Positions 23,501 through 38,800 of a stretch of DNA of 64,000 nucleotides are shown one piece after another. The translations under genes were made by a program, and so were the position numbers. Below the pieces are notes generated by a model. It was not told where the DNA came from, did no database searches, and worked only from the letters and a program-made list of their open reading frames with translations. The stretch comes from Paracentrotus lividus. Lineage: Eukaryota; Echinodermata; Echinoidea; Camarodonta; Echinidae. How positions within the stretch are numbered: the stretch's first letter is position 1; each line of letters begins with the position of its first letter. The stretch covers positions 7,001,664 to 7,065,663 of the forward strand of contig CALNVZ010002100.1 in the NCBI GenBank assembly GCA_940671915.1. The letters are read 5' to 3'.

Positions 23501-26500
23501 TATACAAATCAGAAAGGTAATAATGCCCCTATTTTGCCCTACCACTCACTAACAGTAGTACAGAGCTTGTGAAATAATTATTAGACTAAATCATATTAAG
23601 TTCCCATATGATTTGGTCTAATAGTCACTCCCCAAGCTGTAAATGGAGCAAAATAATCACAAAAATGTAGGGGCCTAATGGAATATATGCTGTATGAATG
23701 CATAGAATGAGATTTGTATGCTCCATGTATTGTGTCATTGTTTCTGATTTCTTATCGTAACTTTAAGATGGAAATTTACTTGACGAGCAATCACATTTGA
23801 TTGGCCTATTTGGAATTCTCTTGGTAAGGGTGGTATCTCACTTCACGGAGACGTCTCCGCGACGGAAAAACAGTATTAGAGACGTCTCTGCGACAATTTA
23901 AAAAAACTGTCACAAAGCAATTTCAGAGAACCGTCTCAAAGTGGTTTCCGCGACTCATGAAACGTCTCGGAGATGTCTCCACGACGTCTCCGAAATCCGT
24001 CTCAAAGTTGTTTCAAAGTAGTTTCCACGAAGTGAGATACCACCCTATATGATGGTTTGCCCAGCTATCACTAATAGTCTGTGGATACATGAAGTGGCTA
24101 TTGTTCAAAAAAGCATATACGACAGTCCCAAAATTGAGAAGATAAAGAACATGAAAGAGAAGAGAAGATGGTAAGCAGAGGAAGAGATTGAATTCCTATC
24201 TGATCTTTCTTTTTGTGGTATATTTCCACCAGATTCAGGTCAGGGTTATCCTCTGAACCTGGGTATATCCCATCATGCCTTGTGAAAAGGAGACAAGAGA
24301 TTCTGATTCCCCAGTAATGCCTGAAAAGGATCAAATTCGCTGAAAATGAATCTATGCGGTTTATACCACCCAACTCTAGCTTCCTGCTCAGGACTATGAC
24401 TTGGCGCCATTTTGTTTTGATTGATAACTTCAACCCTACTTGTAGCCTTACTTTCATGGCAAAAATGTTTCCGTCATAAATATAATTTGCATAATTTGAA
24501 ACCAAATTCTTAGTCATTAGAGAAAATGAAAGCAGAAAATGTATAGAGACACAATGATGAGTATATAAGTTTTGGTTTTGATGTCTTTCACTAAAAAAAA
24601 AATTGTTATTGAACTACATGAGTTAACCCGTTGCCTACAGGAATTGGGTGAAGCACATACAAAGCATTTAGTAAAGAAATAATTCAGCAGTCATTAGGTT
24701 TCAAACTCTTTGGCTTTCTGGGGACACATAAATGGTGAATTGCCAATTGGTCTAAAAATAATTGAAATGTTTTATGCCTGTTTGGTCCCTTCCCACATGG
24801 TCTAATTCCTTTTTGTCTTCCAATATTACTTTATCTACTAACCCTGTGATCTCATTGTCGCTTAGCCCATTTACAATTTTTGTCTCATATTTACTTGGGC
24901 TATACCCATTTTGCATCCACTTGGTCCAACACCACTCAGTCTATATGTTAGTTAATAGGTGCAAGGTAATGACCAGTTTTCCTTGCATAAAATGTGAAAA
25001 AGTTGACAAAGAGGCAATTAGACCAGATGTCTGTACATTAGACCTGGTGAGTATTAGACCAAGTTAAAATTAGAACAAATAGAATTATGTGATTGTGGTA
25101 GTAGGCAATCAGAGAATTAGACCATCTGATAGTAGACCAAGTGGATAAAAATTAAATGGTAGACTTACTCCAGGACCAACTGATTGAAGTCCTTCTGTAG
25201 GTTGCCAAGGTATTCACCGATCTTCTGCTTACTGAAACCCGTTCTCTTGAGTAGAAACTTGGCCACTTCATGAGGGGAGTTCTCTATAAATCGGTTCTCA
25301 ATTAAGAACTTGATTCCTTTCTCAGGTTTCCTGTTGGAGAGGAACATAAAAATATTTATTGCAGGAAGGAATTTTTAAAGAAACCTTAACAAGACAGAAT
25401 ATGTAACTTTATTGGTGATACAATGTGAGGAGTCCTAAAAAGGACTGTTCAGTAGCTGACTTTCTTGTAGTAGATACAGATTTCTGCCTACAGAGATGTG
25501 CCTACTACGAATCAGCAAGCTTTTAGCCTGTTGGGGATGAGCTGATTTGGCTATTCAGCCCGAATGTATTCGGCTCAGTCCTCGATGGGTTAAGGATCAT
25601 CATACAATGTATATGAATGGTTATAGTTTTAAAACAATGTCAAAAACCTATTTTTCTTGACAGATTTAAAGTATAACAGTCTACATGCTTATATTTCAAG
25701 TTGCCAAGTGAGCATTTCAAGTAATGGAATCCACTTGGCCTTTCAATCTTTTTATCTTTTTATTTTTCAATGTTACGATTGTTGAACATCTATTTGAATA
25801 TGTGACTTGAGGAACTGAAAAAAAAAAAAAAAACAGGGCAAAATATCTAGAGGAAGAAGGATAATGTAACTATAGATAGACTAGTTGCTTGACATCCTTC
25901 CTAATTTCTCATGTCATTTAAAAACAATAGAGATTTGGTTCCAAACATTGAGATTCATTCTTTATTTACAAAAAAAAAGAAGTTATTTCTGTTTTTTTTT
26001 AAGTCCCTAAACATGCATGCTACCAGGAAAAGAGCAGAAGTAAAACATATACATTCAATTACAAAAGTACACATTCCACTTTCTAAATGGGATTTTAAGA
26101 GAGGGGTAAAACACAAACAATACTTGCATAGTATTTTTTAAAATATGTAAAACAGTGGAATATATAAACCACATACAAGATCCTGCTTTCATATATTCAT
26201 ATATGTACATGTATGTACACACAGTGGCAGTTCTTGTACTTAATTGAATAAAAAAAAGAATTGAAATTTTGCATGCAAAAATCCCCCATATTGTAGGGGT
26301 GAAATCGAGTTTTGATTTATGGGTGTGTAATTACCCCAAAACAACAAATAAACAACAAAAAACAACATTACACTAGGAAACTAGCAAAATCCTGTGGTAA
26401 ATTCTTCCACTTATTAACATACTTCACTTTGCTTTGTTGTGGGACCAGTTACCAGGACAATAATATTTCATATCATATCAAACAGATCTATTAATGCCGA

Positions 26501-29500
26501 TTTATCAGAATTGATTGCGGTTATATGCATTCATATGCTTTGTCATGCATACAACCTTGCAATGCCCTTGCAGTGGGTATTGTGTAGTCCCCTTGCCAAA
26601 TCATCAATTATACACAACTAAACAAACTTTTTTTCCAATGAGGTTTAGTGAAAAATTTGCATTACATTCACAACAAATCGGTTTTCAGTGCTCAGTAATA
26701 TTTAGTGACTTTAAATAGTTTACCAGTCAAGAAAGAACATATGATTTATCAATACATGCATGTTCACCCTGTTCCATATTATGATATCCTATTCAATAGA
26801 CAATGTATGTTTAACAAAAACTATATCATTGACATGTACACTACATGTATATTGTACAATCAAGAATAATAGACTGCATTGATAAACAGTGCTTCAATGT
26901 GTTAATTATTGATGGAAAATGAGAGAGAAATGATCGGAATGTAGCCAGTTTACCCTTGAGGAATGTTTGATCTTAATTAAAGTCAGCATTCTACTTCAAT
27001 CAGATAAAGCTCCTATCATAGTTTATAATAAACAGGACTCCACCCTGTAAATCATACACTCATCTGCCTAATCTAAAACCTCCATCAATTTAGATAATTT
27101 ATGAATCAAACAGTTTTGTGAAGTCAAATCATTTCAAAAGGCTTAATTTGCTACAAAAAGGATGAGTATAAGCTCTGTGACAACAAGAAAATACAGATGT
27201 GGAAACGAATATAAAATTGAAACCCTTACAACTCTTCTGTTTGAACATGAATACTTTTCCTTTTCCGTGTTATCCAGCAGACTATAAATACCCACTCACT
27301 GCAAAACACCTTTAATAATTTTAAAATTGCATCACCCATTTGTAAAACTCTTTCAGGAAGTCAGTGAATATGACATCATAATATTGAACTTGTCGTGATA
27401 TTAACTGGAAATGAAGACACGCCATGTTTTGATGACGTAGAGCTGTATTGGTTTGGGTATATCCCAGCATGGCATGATGGGTAGGGGGTACCGGGGTGTG
27501 ACGTCAAAAGTGCTTCCTGGACTATGATCTGATTTCACTAAATAGTTTTCAATTTGACCTTAATTTGGGGTCCTGGAAACAAACCAGTAACAGTGTTTGG
27601 TCTGTTCCTGTTTGCAGATGAAAACATGAAAAGCCCTGAAACTCTATTTTGTTAATTCAATCATAACAAGAATATAAGATGGCTAAAAATATTAAGATAC
27701 AATGGAACTACACCACTACTGTGTCTTTAAAAGGTGAAAATTCAAAGTGATATTGTTATTTTATGGTCTTTATAATATATTCAATATTACATACTTGTAG
27801 AATAATCATTGAATTATTCTCATTCATGTCTCAACTAGTGTAACAGCGATTAAAGACATATCCTCAAAAACATAATTCAGAATTTTATTTGGTTGAGTTC
27901 AACGTAAAATAATAGTTAATTTTAGAAAATTACAATCAACATAGATTTATCTATGAGAATGAAACCTCGGGGGCATTTCATCAAAGAACTTGTCGGACGT
28001 TTAATCCGACAAATTTGATCTCAGCCAATCAGGGGGGCGTTTCATCAAAGGACTTGTCGGACATTTTATCCGACAAACTGTTAAAAGCTACTGAAATGCT
28101 TGCATCTGATTGGCTGAGAGCAAATTTGTCGGATAAAATGTCCGACAAGTCCTTTCATGCAAGCATTTCAGTAGCTTATAACAGTTTGTCGGATAAAAGG
28201 TCCGACAAGTCCTTTCATTGGCAGTAAGATTATATTTAGATCAATAAATTAGTGCAGATGGAGTAATATGTCTATTCTATATTCATAATTTTGCAAAATA
28301 ATATACAGAAATACATTTGGCCCATAAAGAAGTAGAAAAATATGTCATCATTCACCCTCATAAATAGTAAATGAAACCAATTTACAGAGTGAATTTCAGG
28401 AAAGTAAGAATACAAAGTTGTATGATGTCACTAAGGAAAGTACAAGTGAAACCATAATTAATTTAAAATCTGCAAAGATAATCAACAATTTTTCATTCTC
28501 TTTTCTTATACCCCATTACAACAGAAAATGGATGCAGTAGTCACTTGCCAGTCATTGGTTTGATTTAGAGTTGAAATACATTTCCCTATGTTTCCCTTTT
28601 ATACTTTTTAAAGTAGATATAGACAAATGTAGATCAAAATATAATTTTCAACCTCTCATTTTTAAATTTTTTTTTAAAACAGAACTTTTCACACAGTAAG
28701 ACAAAATATTATACAGTTGGATTGAAGATTTTTTTGCTTTCCAATAGAGATACAATATATATGCATGATTGTAAATGATTGAGGAATATAAAAGTGATTT
28801 GAATACTTACTTATTGAATAGATTAATTCCAACTCTGTATCTTCTCCTCCTTGACGGTGTCATTGGAATAGATAATGATGGAACCAAAGGCCTCTTTTCA
28901 CATAATTCCTCTATTTCTCCTGGTAAAGTGTCATTGCTCTCTGATATACTAGAGTCATCAGGGAAGGTGTATTTAGAAGATCCACTACTTTCACTACTCA
29001 TACTATCCCCAGTGTCTGATCTTGTCATTCTTACAGGCGTAGCTGATCCATTCATGAGTGTACCATTCCGTGTTCCTATGCGTGTATCCTGATTCTTACG
29101 CTTCCATACGGGTGAGTTCATTTGTCCGGTGCTATTGGCTTTGGCCATCCGTCTCTTAGCTGTGATTGCCACATTTTGGTTCTTGCCTACTGATCCCGAG
29201 TGAGACCGAGATCTTAAGTCGCCTTCCGTATCTGATCCCTCAGAATCCGTCGACGAGTGGACAAAAGCCATGAGGGAGCCCTCCGGCGTCGCCACAACAA
29301 CAGATGGTACATCCGAAGAGCTGCCTTGTTCAATGCTGATGACCTCAAAGCTCTCGCCACTGATTGTTGATGTGGTTGATATACTGTCATCGGCTCGTAT
29401 GCTGGTCATACGCCGACCGCCGGGTATGTATTCCATGTTTACATCGCCCTCAGTGCCAGTGCTACCACTACTGCTCACAGACTCTCTCTTCTTATCAGTA

Positions 29501-32500
29501 CTACCTTCCTGCCTCATGTTATTTGATGTGTGGCTGGCTCGCAGTGAGTTGGTTTCTATTGACTGATCAGACCCGCTATTACCTACAGGCTTCCTGTCTC
29601 CTACTTCCTGTTTCACAACATTTGAATCTATCCTTGTTGTATGGCGGGAATAAGTGCTATCTTGACTAGCTTCCACATGTTTGCTTGTTTGACTTCTCTC
29701 AGCTGCCTGATCTAGGGACCTCCTAAGCTCCTGATGAACTCCCATGGGTAGGACCTGTACCCTCGGACTCTCTTTCTTGGTGATCTTGCGATCTATTATA
29801 GGAGACATGACATCATTACCTACAGAAACAGTTCTGATTGGTCTGCTGAGTGTTGGGCTCTGGCTGCCATTGCCATGAGACCCATCTTTGATTCCTGTGA
29901 GTACAAATCCACAATGGGTACTAGAAGGCATCTCGCTCGCCCTTACTACCACTGGACTGGGAACACGGACACCGCCCACTGGACTATTACTTTGCACAAC
30001 AGGGGGGCTACCTGACACATCTGGTATGCACACTTTCTTTGCAACCTGTTTTTCACTAGTAGTAATGATCTTTGTGATCGCTCTACCACCGCTAGGAGGT
30101 GAACTTCCTGGTGAGCTGGGGGAAGGGGGTGAGGATGAGCCCCCCTTGCCAGGAGAAGTCTTCCATACCTCCTGGGACTGCACCCTAACGAAATCCCTCT
30201 GGGTGATTACTGTCTTTTCAGATCTGGGTGACTGGCTCCGATCATGGAGTTCTGTTGAAGAATTGTGTCTCGTCATTGTCAAAGTGACAACAACTTTTTT
30301 GCCACTGCCCTCTTTGCCCTCCTCTACATCACCACTATTACTTTTGTCCTTAGGGGTGATAACTCCTTTAGGAAAGACATTATTGCTGTTGTTCCGATGT
30401 TGTTCTGTTGGTGTAGGTCGCACAACAGGCGATATACTACTTTCATTCACCCCTTGTTTTGCTTGGTGTGCCTCTAGCTCCCTCTTGATAGTGGCAAGGT
30501 CATCTGCCCCTTCTTCAATGAAGGATTGTTCTAATTTCCTCATAGCTCCTCGCGTGTCTCTGATTGCAGGAGATGTATCTGCATCTTCAATCACCATCAC
30601 CCTGGCACGATTGCTGTGTTTGGAGTGTCTTGCTGAGTAGTTCTTTAGATAACTTGAGATGCGAGAATCGGAACGTGTTCTTCGTAGTCGCTGGAATTCT
30701 TTCTGAAGTTCATGCTTGCGATACGCTTGCTGGATTACAAGAGCAGCTTTTTGAGCCTTGGCGCGACCACCATAACGCTTCTCTAGCATCTCCACCTGTA
30801 GCAAAACAACCAAAGAACAAAACCATGTTTCAGACAGGTATAATTTTATCCCATCCTTAGTAAATGTTCGTTTTCTTGTTATAGAAATATCTAATAATGT
30901 AAGATTCATGCAATGGAAAAATCACGTTACAGTATTCTAAATGAGAATGATCCACATCGACTTTACCTGTGTAGAAAGAGAACAAATCCTCACCTACCTA
31001 CCTCAGAGGTAAATCAGACAATGCCTGCTATATCACTCCACCCATCTTTTCACTAAATAGTCAATTATTGGTTCAAATCCTATAGTTATGGGTCCACAAA
31101 TTAACATCCTGTTCACCCGATCCTACGCCCAACACATGTTCTCTTCATTGATGGATATCCAACACTGTCACACAAAATCTAAAAGTTGTTTACCCACACC
31201 TGTCATTAGCCTCAATATATTCTCCTCTCATTAGCATTGACACATGCTGCCCTTCCCTATTTTCTCATAGTGGACTAGGCCATGCGAATCTAAGCGTGCT
31301 GCTATGTGACAAGGGCATGATTATGCTTTTCAGGCATAACAGATGTATGTGACACTGTCTAATGAAACATTTCACACATAAGGGTGCCAGTATTGTTGAT
31401 GCTCATGTCTTAATTTATAAGCATAGGCATACATTGCAGCTGAACTTTGAGCATTACATAACGTATAGAATTATGTCTGAATAAGCTGTTCAAATAGGAG
31501 TAGACTTCTATACAAACAAATTATATAACATCAGGTTTTGAAGCAGATGAGGCTTTAGTCTGGGATTTGGTACCAAATTATCAATATTGATATCATTCAT
31601 AAGCCTTTTTCAGTAATTCAATAATTGTTTGTTGCAATGAATGTAGGCTCACCTGTTTTTGTTGTAGGTCAGGGGAGAGCTCATACGAGCTTCCTAGAAC
31701 TCTAGATTGTTTGATGAGTCGTTCCTCTTCTCTGCGTTGCTTGATAGACTTCTCTCTCCTCAATGATGCCCTGTTCCTAGGACTAGGTGAGAGATCCCAC
31801 CTAATCTTAGTTGGTTTCTCCTGTGAGGTTCCTGCTAGGTGAGTAGTAGGAGAGTCAACAGCGATGGAAACGGCCCGACTGACTCTGGAGTGAGGCGTAG
31901 ACTGTCTTAGAATGGCCTGCTCAGGAATGGTTATACTCGCTTGCGTTGGAAACACTCTTGCTGGTGAGCCATGAGGTTGAGGAGATTCGGTAGAGGTTGA
32001 TGGTGTGTGGGAATTCTCAGTTTGGATTGCAATTGTCCGCGTTTCTGGCTTTGGTTTTCTCTTTGGGATTGGACGGGGGCTTCCTCTGACAGAGACCTCG
32101 GGAGTTGGAGAGGTGTGTAGCGAGTCTTGTCGAGGTGGAGGTGTTCTCCGAGGGGTTTTAGGGGTGGTGTTTGGTTTGGGAGGGGGACTTGGTTTGGTTC
32201 CACGAGGAGTTGTTGGTGTCTGGGGTGTAGGTGTTGTACTTGTTGGCTGGGTAGCCTTAGAAGAGGGAGTAGACTCAGCAGACTGTGCTTTTGGTGTGTT
32301 TGAGTTGGAGTCTTTTAGCACGTCACCTGGATCTGCTGCCAGTTGTGGATCACTGCACAGGAGACAAAAAATCAAGGAAAGCAAAATAAGTAACGGTTAC
32401 ATGTATATCCGTCCTGTCAAACACATGCGATTCAGGGTTTAGCCACAAATGTAATTAAGACACTAACCAGACATGGGATTTAAAAGAAAATTAGTCAGTA

Positions 32501-35500
32501 CAAGAATCCATAAATAACATGGAAGAAATTTGCAATCTTATTACCAGGGCAACTAATATGTAAATTATTTTAAACTGACGTACATAAGGAACCTCTCATT
32601 GACTAAGATAGATTAAATCAGACATTATCAGAATATGTCAACACCAATCTCAAATATTACTTTTTGTATTGCCTCAGCAATTAATGACTGCTTCAAGAAC
32701 AATCTAACTAACAACAAATATAATATTCTCTGTGACTTCGGAGAGATTTTTTTAATCATATGGGAATATGTAAGTTTTTCTGGTTAAATAACAAAACTGT
32801 CATATCCTGAGAAACATTAAAAATATTGAGAATCAGAGGAAATCAGAGCATCCACAACTCACTTCAACTACTACGTATTCTATTTGCAAATACTTTTGTG
32901 TGCTTTTTCTCTCCCTCTCTCTTTTCACTCAAACATTAAATAATTTGAGAAATGTTTGAAGATATACTCACATGTACTGAAAACCAACAAAAAATTGTAA
33001 AATTATGATTGTGATTTCAAAAGTAAGCCATATGCGAGTGATAATAGTTTTCCCCCGACGACTGTGAGGATCCAAATGAACTTGTTTCACTAATTAGCAA
33101 AATCAAGACAATATTTCAAACCTCACATGTGAAACTATTTACAGATGTTTGCATTTTGCTTCAGTTCCTATCACACATTCCCACACACATACCATCAATT
33201 GTACCGGTATTTGTTTTTGAAACAATATTTCTTCCTCACCATGCGTCACAGTCCAATGCCTACACACACACACACACACACACAAAACACACACTTGGCT
33301 CAACATGTGTATAGGGAAGTATATTAGTGACGTAGATCTCTGATGTATGTACACGAGGTGGCGTAGAATAAAGGATCTATAAATGGCAACGCCTCCTGGT
33401 TTCGGTGTCATTGATTAATTGGGATATTGTGGTGTCATTGGTGATATATTTGATTAAAAAATGTATGAGCTACAACCAAACTGTAGCGTTAATATCATCT
33501 GTGAAAAGTATAAAATATATAATGTGAATATATTTCATTCTCTCTCATATTATCAGATGTGTGTAAATTATAGCACTCTTGTTTACAAACGTGATGTTGA
33601 AATTTTTCAATGGTATGCAAAATATGCAGCTATAATAATAGGACAGGACCAGAACCATTTTGGTCAAACAAAGGCTGTTTCAGTGTTTGCAAAACACTAA
33701 AATAGCTGATGTGTTGACAAAAATTCTAGGCTAATAGACCACAGAACTACAAAACACATATCTTTGGATGTGTACTTTATTTTGTTTTCATTGTTGTATT
33801 TTAATTTGGGGTTTAAAAATGATGAAAACATGACACCACAGATTTATAGAAATAGTTGATTGATTGCAACTCTCCATATGTGCCCATCGTGGGTCCTCAG
33901 GTATTTATTTTGTGGTGAAATATTAAAAAGGCAACACGTCAATAAAAGATCATTGTCTGAATTTGAAAAATAGGATTTAGAAATGTATATCAGCAGTGAT
34001 TTATAAAATATTACATCATACAATCCTAGAAAGTTTCCTTTTCCCCATCAAAATCACTGTATTAGGGGTGGGGATTTGATCTTTCAAAAATCCAAGAAGT
34101 CTAAAAATGCTTGAATTTGCCAGGATTGCAAAGAGTACAGCACTCAAAATCATGGTGTCAGGATCGAGTGGGATCTATTTTTAGAAAAAAAACTGAGAGA
34201 AATCTTTAAAATGTAAGGAAAACACAAGATATCTCAGGATTGCAAAAAGCACAACATCACCCAAATTATGGTGTCAGAAGTGGGATCTAAAAATAATTCT
34301 TGATCATTCACACCTGAGGATATCAGGCTACATATAGATCAAGGATATACTGCTCAGGTGACCTACTGATTATCCTCTATAAGCCAGACTAGCAGGAGCT
34401 ACACTCCCTTGATCTGATACTCAACAAGTGTTGACAACTCCACACCTCTGTGAAAAAAAAATCACTTCTCAAGTACTTCCAAACATTATGTTGCTATCAA
34501 GAAAATTAAAAAAAGAGGGGCAGCATTGAGACTTAAAACTACATGCACTGCCCGAATCAATCATACTTTTATTTGAAATAACAATGGAAATTAATACGTT
34601 ATCACATTTAGATTGATATTAAAAAATAATTAACAGACAACATATTCCGGTTCAGAATTTTCAAACATTTTCTACAAGAATATATATATATATATATATG
34701 TAATATATTCCCAAGTAAAGGATCTACTAGTACATTATGAACCACTCAAGGGAATATAGTCATCATACCCCTATGACTATTATTCATTTTCCTGTTAAAC
34801 TGTATTTGTAGAATGGTGTTTGTTTGAGGTTCATCAAGGGTTTATCACCTCCTCAGGGATACCTTCTACAGATGTATAGACTTCGACTAAAAATAAGTTT
34901 CAAATATATTTATTGAGTTCAAACAAAACAAACTTATTTTCTTTATTGCAATTTTGATTATTTGGTAAAAAACTATCATGTTCACAGTTCTAACAAGCCA
35001 TTTTCTTGTAAAAATAGCTTTTCTATATCTTAAGATTAGAAAGGGAAAAACAGGCATGGGAAAGGGGGGGGGGGGGGCTGGCAGGGGGTGGCAGGGGTGG
35101 GTGAGCTGCTGCAACCAGGTGTACTCGAGGATTTGCCCTGTATGCCACGGCACACTGTAAGGTATAGATGACAGAAGCACAATTATTCACTTCCCCTTGA
35201 TCATTGGGTTTGCTACCTGAGCTCTTGGAACCCTTTCCTGTGTATTGTAGAGCAAACCTTATGTCTTTATACCTCTTACATCCTGTCTTTATTTATTGCC
35301 CTGATGATTTAGAGCAAGAAAGGACCAAAGAGGACATGGTTTGTTCAGTCATCCCAATCCCTAAAGCTCATGGTGAGAGAGTTTTTTAGAGTTGGATTTT
35401 AGAACAGTCAATTATCCTCATCTATAGGTTAATACACCCTATTCCTGGACTTACAAATAACCTGTTGACATACAGTGTGTTGGTGATTGATTATCATTTA

Positions 35501-35863
35501 CAATAGACCTCCTTTTGTCATAAATGCACCGTGTTTGTTTTGCAAAAATATTAGAATCCTCCCCCTAGTGAAAAAATGCACTCATGCAATTATTTTGACC
35601 ATAATACTTACAATAAACTTATAGAAACTGATTTTAGTAATATTCATTCTGGGTATGCGGAAAACAAATTGATCTATGATACCAAACTCTGCTTCGTAGG
35701 TCTGACGTTGTATAATTGTTTACACAGTCAACACCCATTAGAATGAGTACAGAAACAAGGTTTCATTACACGAAGGTTACTATTTTTCTTGGTCCTGAGC
35801 ACTAAATGTTATGACAGTTAACTGCATTGTGATGATTTCCTTTGTCCAAAAAATAAAAATAAA

Positions 35864-35897
<34 letters not shown>

Positions 35898-38800
35898 CAA
35901 AAGTTTTTGTTCTTATCAGGCCCCATATGTTCATCAACATTATTCAGTCTTTGTTTTCTACTCATTCTTTAAGACTGGAACTACTTCCTTTAGAATGATT
36001 ATATTATCTTAAACACCTTCCACACAGCTGGACCCTGGATCAGTAATGAGCTAATTGTTTTTAATTGCAGAATAACTCTTGGTCTACCAACATGAATTAA
36101 AAGAGGAAATTCACTTGTCTAGTCAATGAACAGTCTTACTGTGCTTTTGACATGAACTAGACTCTATGGAGTACAGACAACACTTGGCGTCTCAAAGAGT
36201 CTGCATGTAATTAGCAGAAAACGAAGAGATAACCAGAGCAGCTCAGTGGACAGAATAATTTAATTGAGAAAATATGCTCATATTACAAGCATGATGAGCT
36301 AAATTGATTTTCCAGGGTGGAAAAGCATGGGTCATTATGTCCTGATTATCGGTACTGCTGAAAATATGAACTTACTAACTCTTAGAGGATTACATGTATC
36401 TTTTCATGTTTTAAAATTCAAATTGGTCTCTCAGAGTTCTTTTTAGGCATTTGGCAATTGCATGGAGACAATTTAAGGGAAATATAGAGTTGACTAATTT
36501 TACAAGTGTTTGAGAGTTCTATACTCTAAACATTTGCAGTCATCGAATTATGAACATAACCCACCATTCTATTCACATTTGAATTAATTGATTTGATAGA
36601 TCAGAATAATATATTAAACTTCCACATGAATGCTTCATTGTCTGAAGATACTTCGCCGAAACTATGGAAATTCAATAAATGATTAATTGAACGCTTGACT
36701 GCCACTCTAAAAAATAGTATGGAATCAATTTCTAAAACAATTATCGCATAAAGAATGTATCATGCAACATATCAATGTCATTTAAAGAGATTTTGTAAAA
36801 ATCCATTTAACCCGATACCCTACAATGTAAAGTATTATAGGATTAGTATGTCTGGAGTCAACCTAATTCCATGCAAACGTTTTTGTTCCCCTGCACATCA
36901 CACTGCCCTCTGCCACAAAATCTATTATAAAACGTGATAGAATGTTATCTGTCCTTGCTCAGAAGTCCACCATCCTAACTACACATCTAAAGTAGATGGT
37001 TAATGGGGGATAAATAATTGGAAATGGAATATTTGATTAATTGATGTAGCTCTCCTGCAAATATTTGTCATTGAAAAATAAAAAATGAAAGTCTAATCAA
37101 ATAAGAAATAGAATGGATTTTTTTTTTTAACAAGGCAACTTGTGATACTAGGTAGGATTAATTATATTCCAAAGAGAAGACTAATTTCAAATGGTGATGT
37201 AGAACGGTAAGTGAAGATTTTAAGGGAAAGAAATAGAAGCATTATATTTGAATGACAATAAGTCATAATTTCAATGGTGTTGCTCGCTAGCTGGACCAAA
37301 AAAACAAAAAAAAAACAACAACAAACACATTTTGATGATTAATTTAGAGATATCAACATCATAAAACAGGGATGAAATATTTCCTAGGGTTTATCGTCAT
37401 GGTAATTATAATAACAGATAGACCTTGTGACAAGTAAATATGAAAGAAGATCATTAAAAAGGAAAAGTACAGTTCATACTTTGATAAAATGACTCATTTC
37501 AAGTGAGAACATTTCCCCTTCTCGGCCCTGTATTACTAATCTATGTTCACTCTCTTCTCTGGTTGGATCATTACAGAGAGGAGAAAGAGTGTTCTGGATT
37601 TAGTCACATCCAGATTAATATGAAAACAGGCTGGAAATCTGAGATTACAGAGGATACAGGCAAAGAGAACAATCCAAAAATACAGACATGAAATTAGGAT
37701 TGGGTTTAAGTCTTGTTTAAGATGCTAGTGTCAAGGAAACACAGATATGGAACACTTCCAAGCCATGGTGCCTACTTTCATCATTTGTGTCAAAACCCTA
37801 AATTTCATTATGTCAATGCAAAACAATCCTGACCTAGCATATCAAAGCAGCATGTTCAATTACAATTGGAAATCTGGAATTAGAAAGGAAACACAGAAAG
37901 AGAACAATCCTAAAATGGGGACAGAAAATAGGATGGGTTAAATCTTGCTTGAGATACAAGGAAACACAGATATGGACCACTTCCAAGACATGGTGCCTAC
38001 TTGGATAATAATAGCATGTTTTCAAAAACTTTTATCCATTATTCAATGTAAACTGATCCAGAACCAGATCAAAGCATGGATTTTCAGTAGAGTAAACGAT
38101 TGCAGAGTCGACTATTAAATATTTCTGCATATTAAAATGTAATATATTGCAAGGACATAAACTCCAACTGCTAGATATTTGAATACTTAAAAAAAAAAAA
38201 GAAGTAGATATTGAATGGATATTTCATCAGAAAAGTTGCCAATGTGGAAATGATTATCTTGATAGTAGCTTTAGCTTTGGATTATCCTTTCTCTCTGCAC
38301 AGACTACCATTGGGAAGTACTCATTACACATTCAGACAGATAGTATGGCAGCAGTAATCCAAAATGGCTTCTTATCACAGCTTCCAAGCTTGCTATGTCC
38401 TAGATAGAATGGTAGCATTTATTTTAGGAGCATTATAAGAAGAATTATGACTACCGAGGGCAGCACAGGAGGGAAATGCATCGTCAAGTCTTCAGATATG
38501 CATCCCATATGACAAACCCATTCTACGAGTGCATAAGTCACAATATAATGAGATTAAATATGATTCGCTGGATATGCACGCACAGCTTTATTAGAAAATT
38601 TGCCCAAACCATGCGCCTAATTTTGTTTTCATATTTTTGGCATGCGGTAAGAGCTGAAGGAAATGGTAATTGAAAGCAGAGAGCTATAACATGCCTATAT
38701 ATCTGGAATTACAACAATTTATGGCAAATAGCCTCACAAATTTCTCAAATTAGATTTTAAGAAGCTTTAATATAGCCGAGCCCACACGGTATAATCATAT

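Larger units (their letters stand above)
20908..25168 (-). other. IQSEC intron 4
   Basis: 4,261 bp. Holds a hairpin element (23524-23674), a palindromic MITE (23828-24045) and a GGTCTAAT-rich stretch next to exon 4 (24745-25147). A 109-codon frame at 21386-21715 has no recognisable similarity. Confidence 0.85.

Noticed and set aside
24098-24517. 139-codon minus strand frame inside intron 4
   Set aside because: No similarity recognised and not compatible with a needed IQSEC exon; likely chance or old repeat.
28015-28227. 70-codon frame with repeated LSDK words
   Set aside because: Reads the complementary arms of the foldback element.
29888-30640. 250-codon + strand frame
   Set aside because: Antisense shadow of IQSEC exon 3, which has family similarity and correct splice sites.
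32005-32442. 145-codon + strand frame rich in Gly and Val
   Set aside because: Antisense of the proline-rich exon 2.
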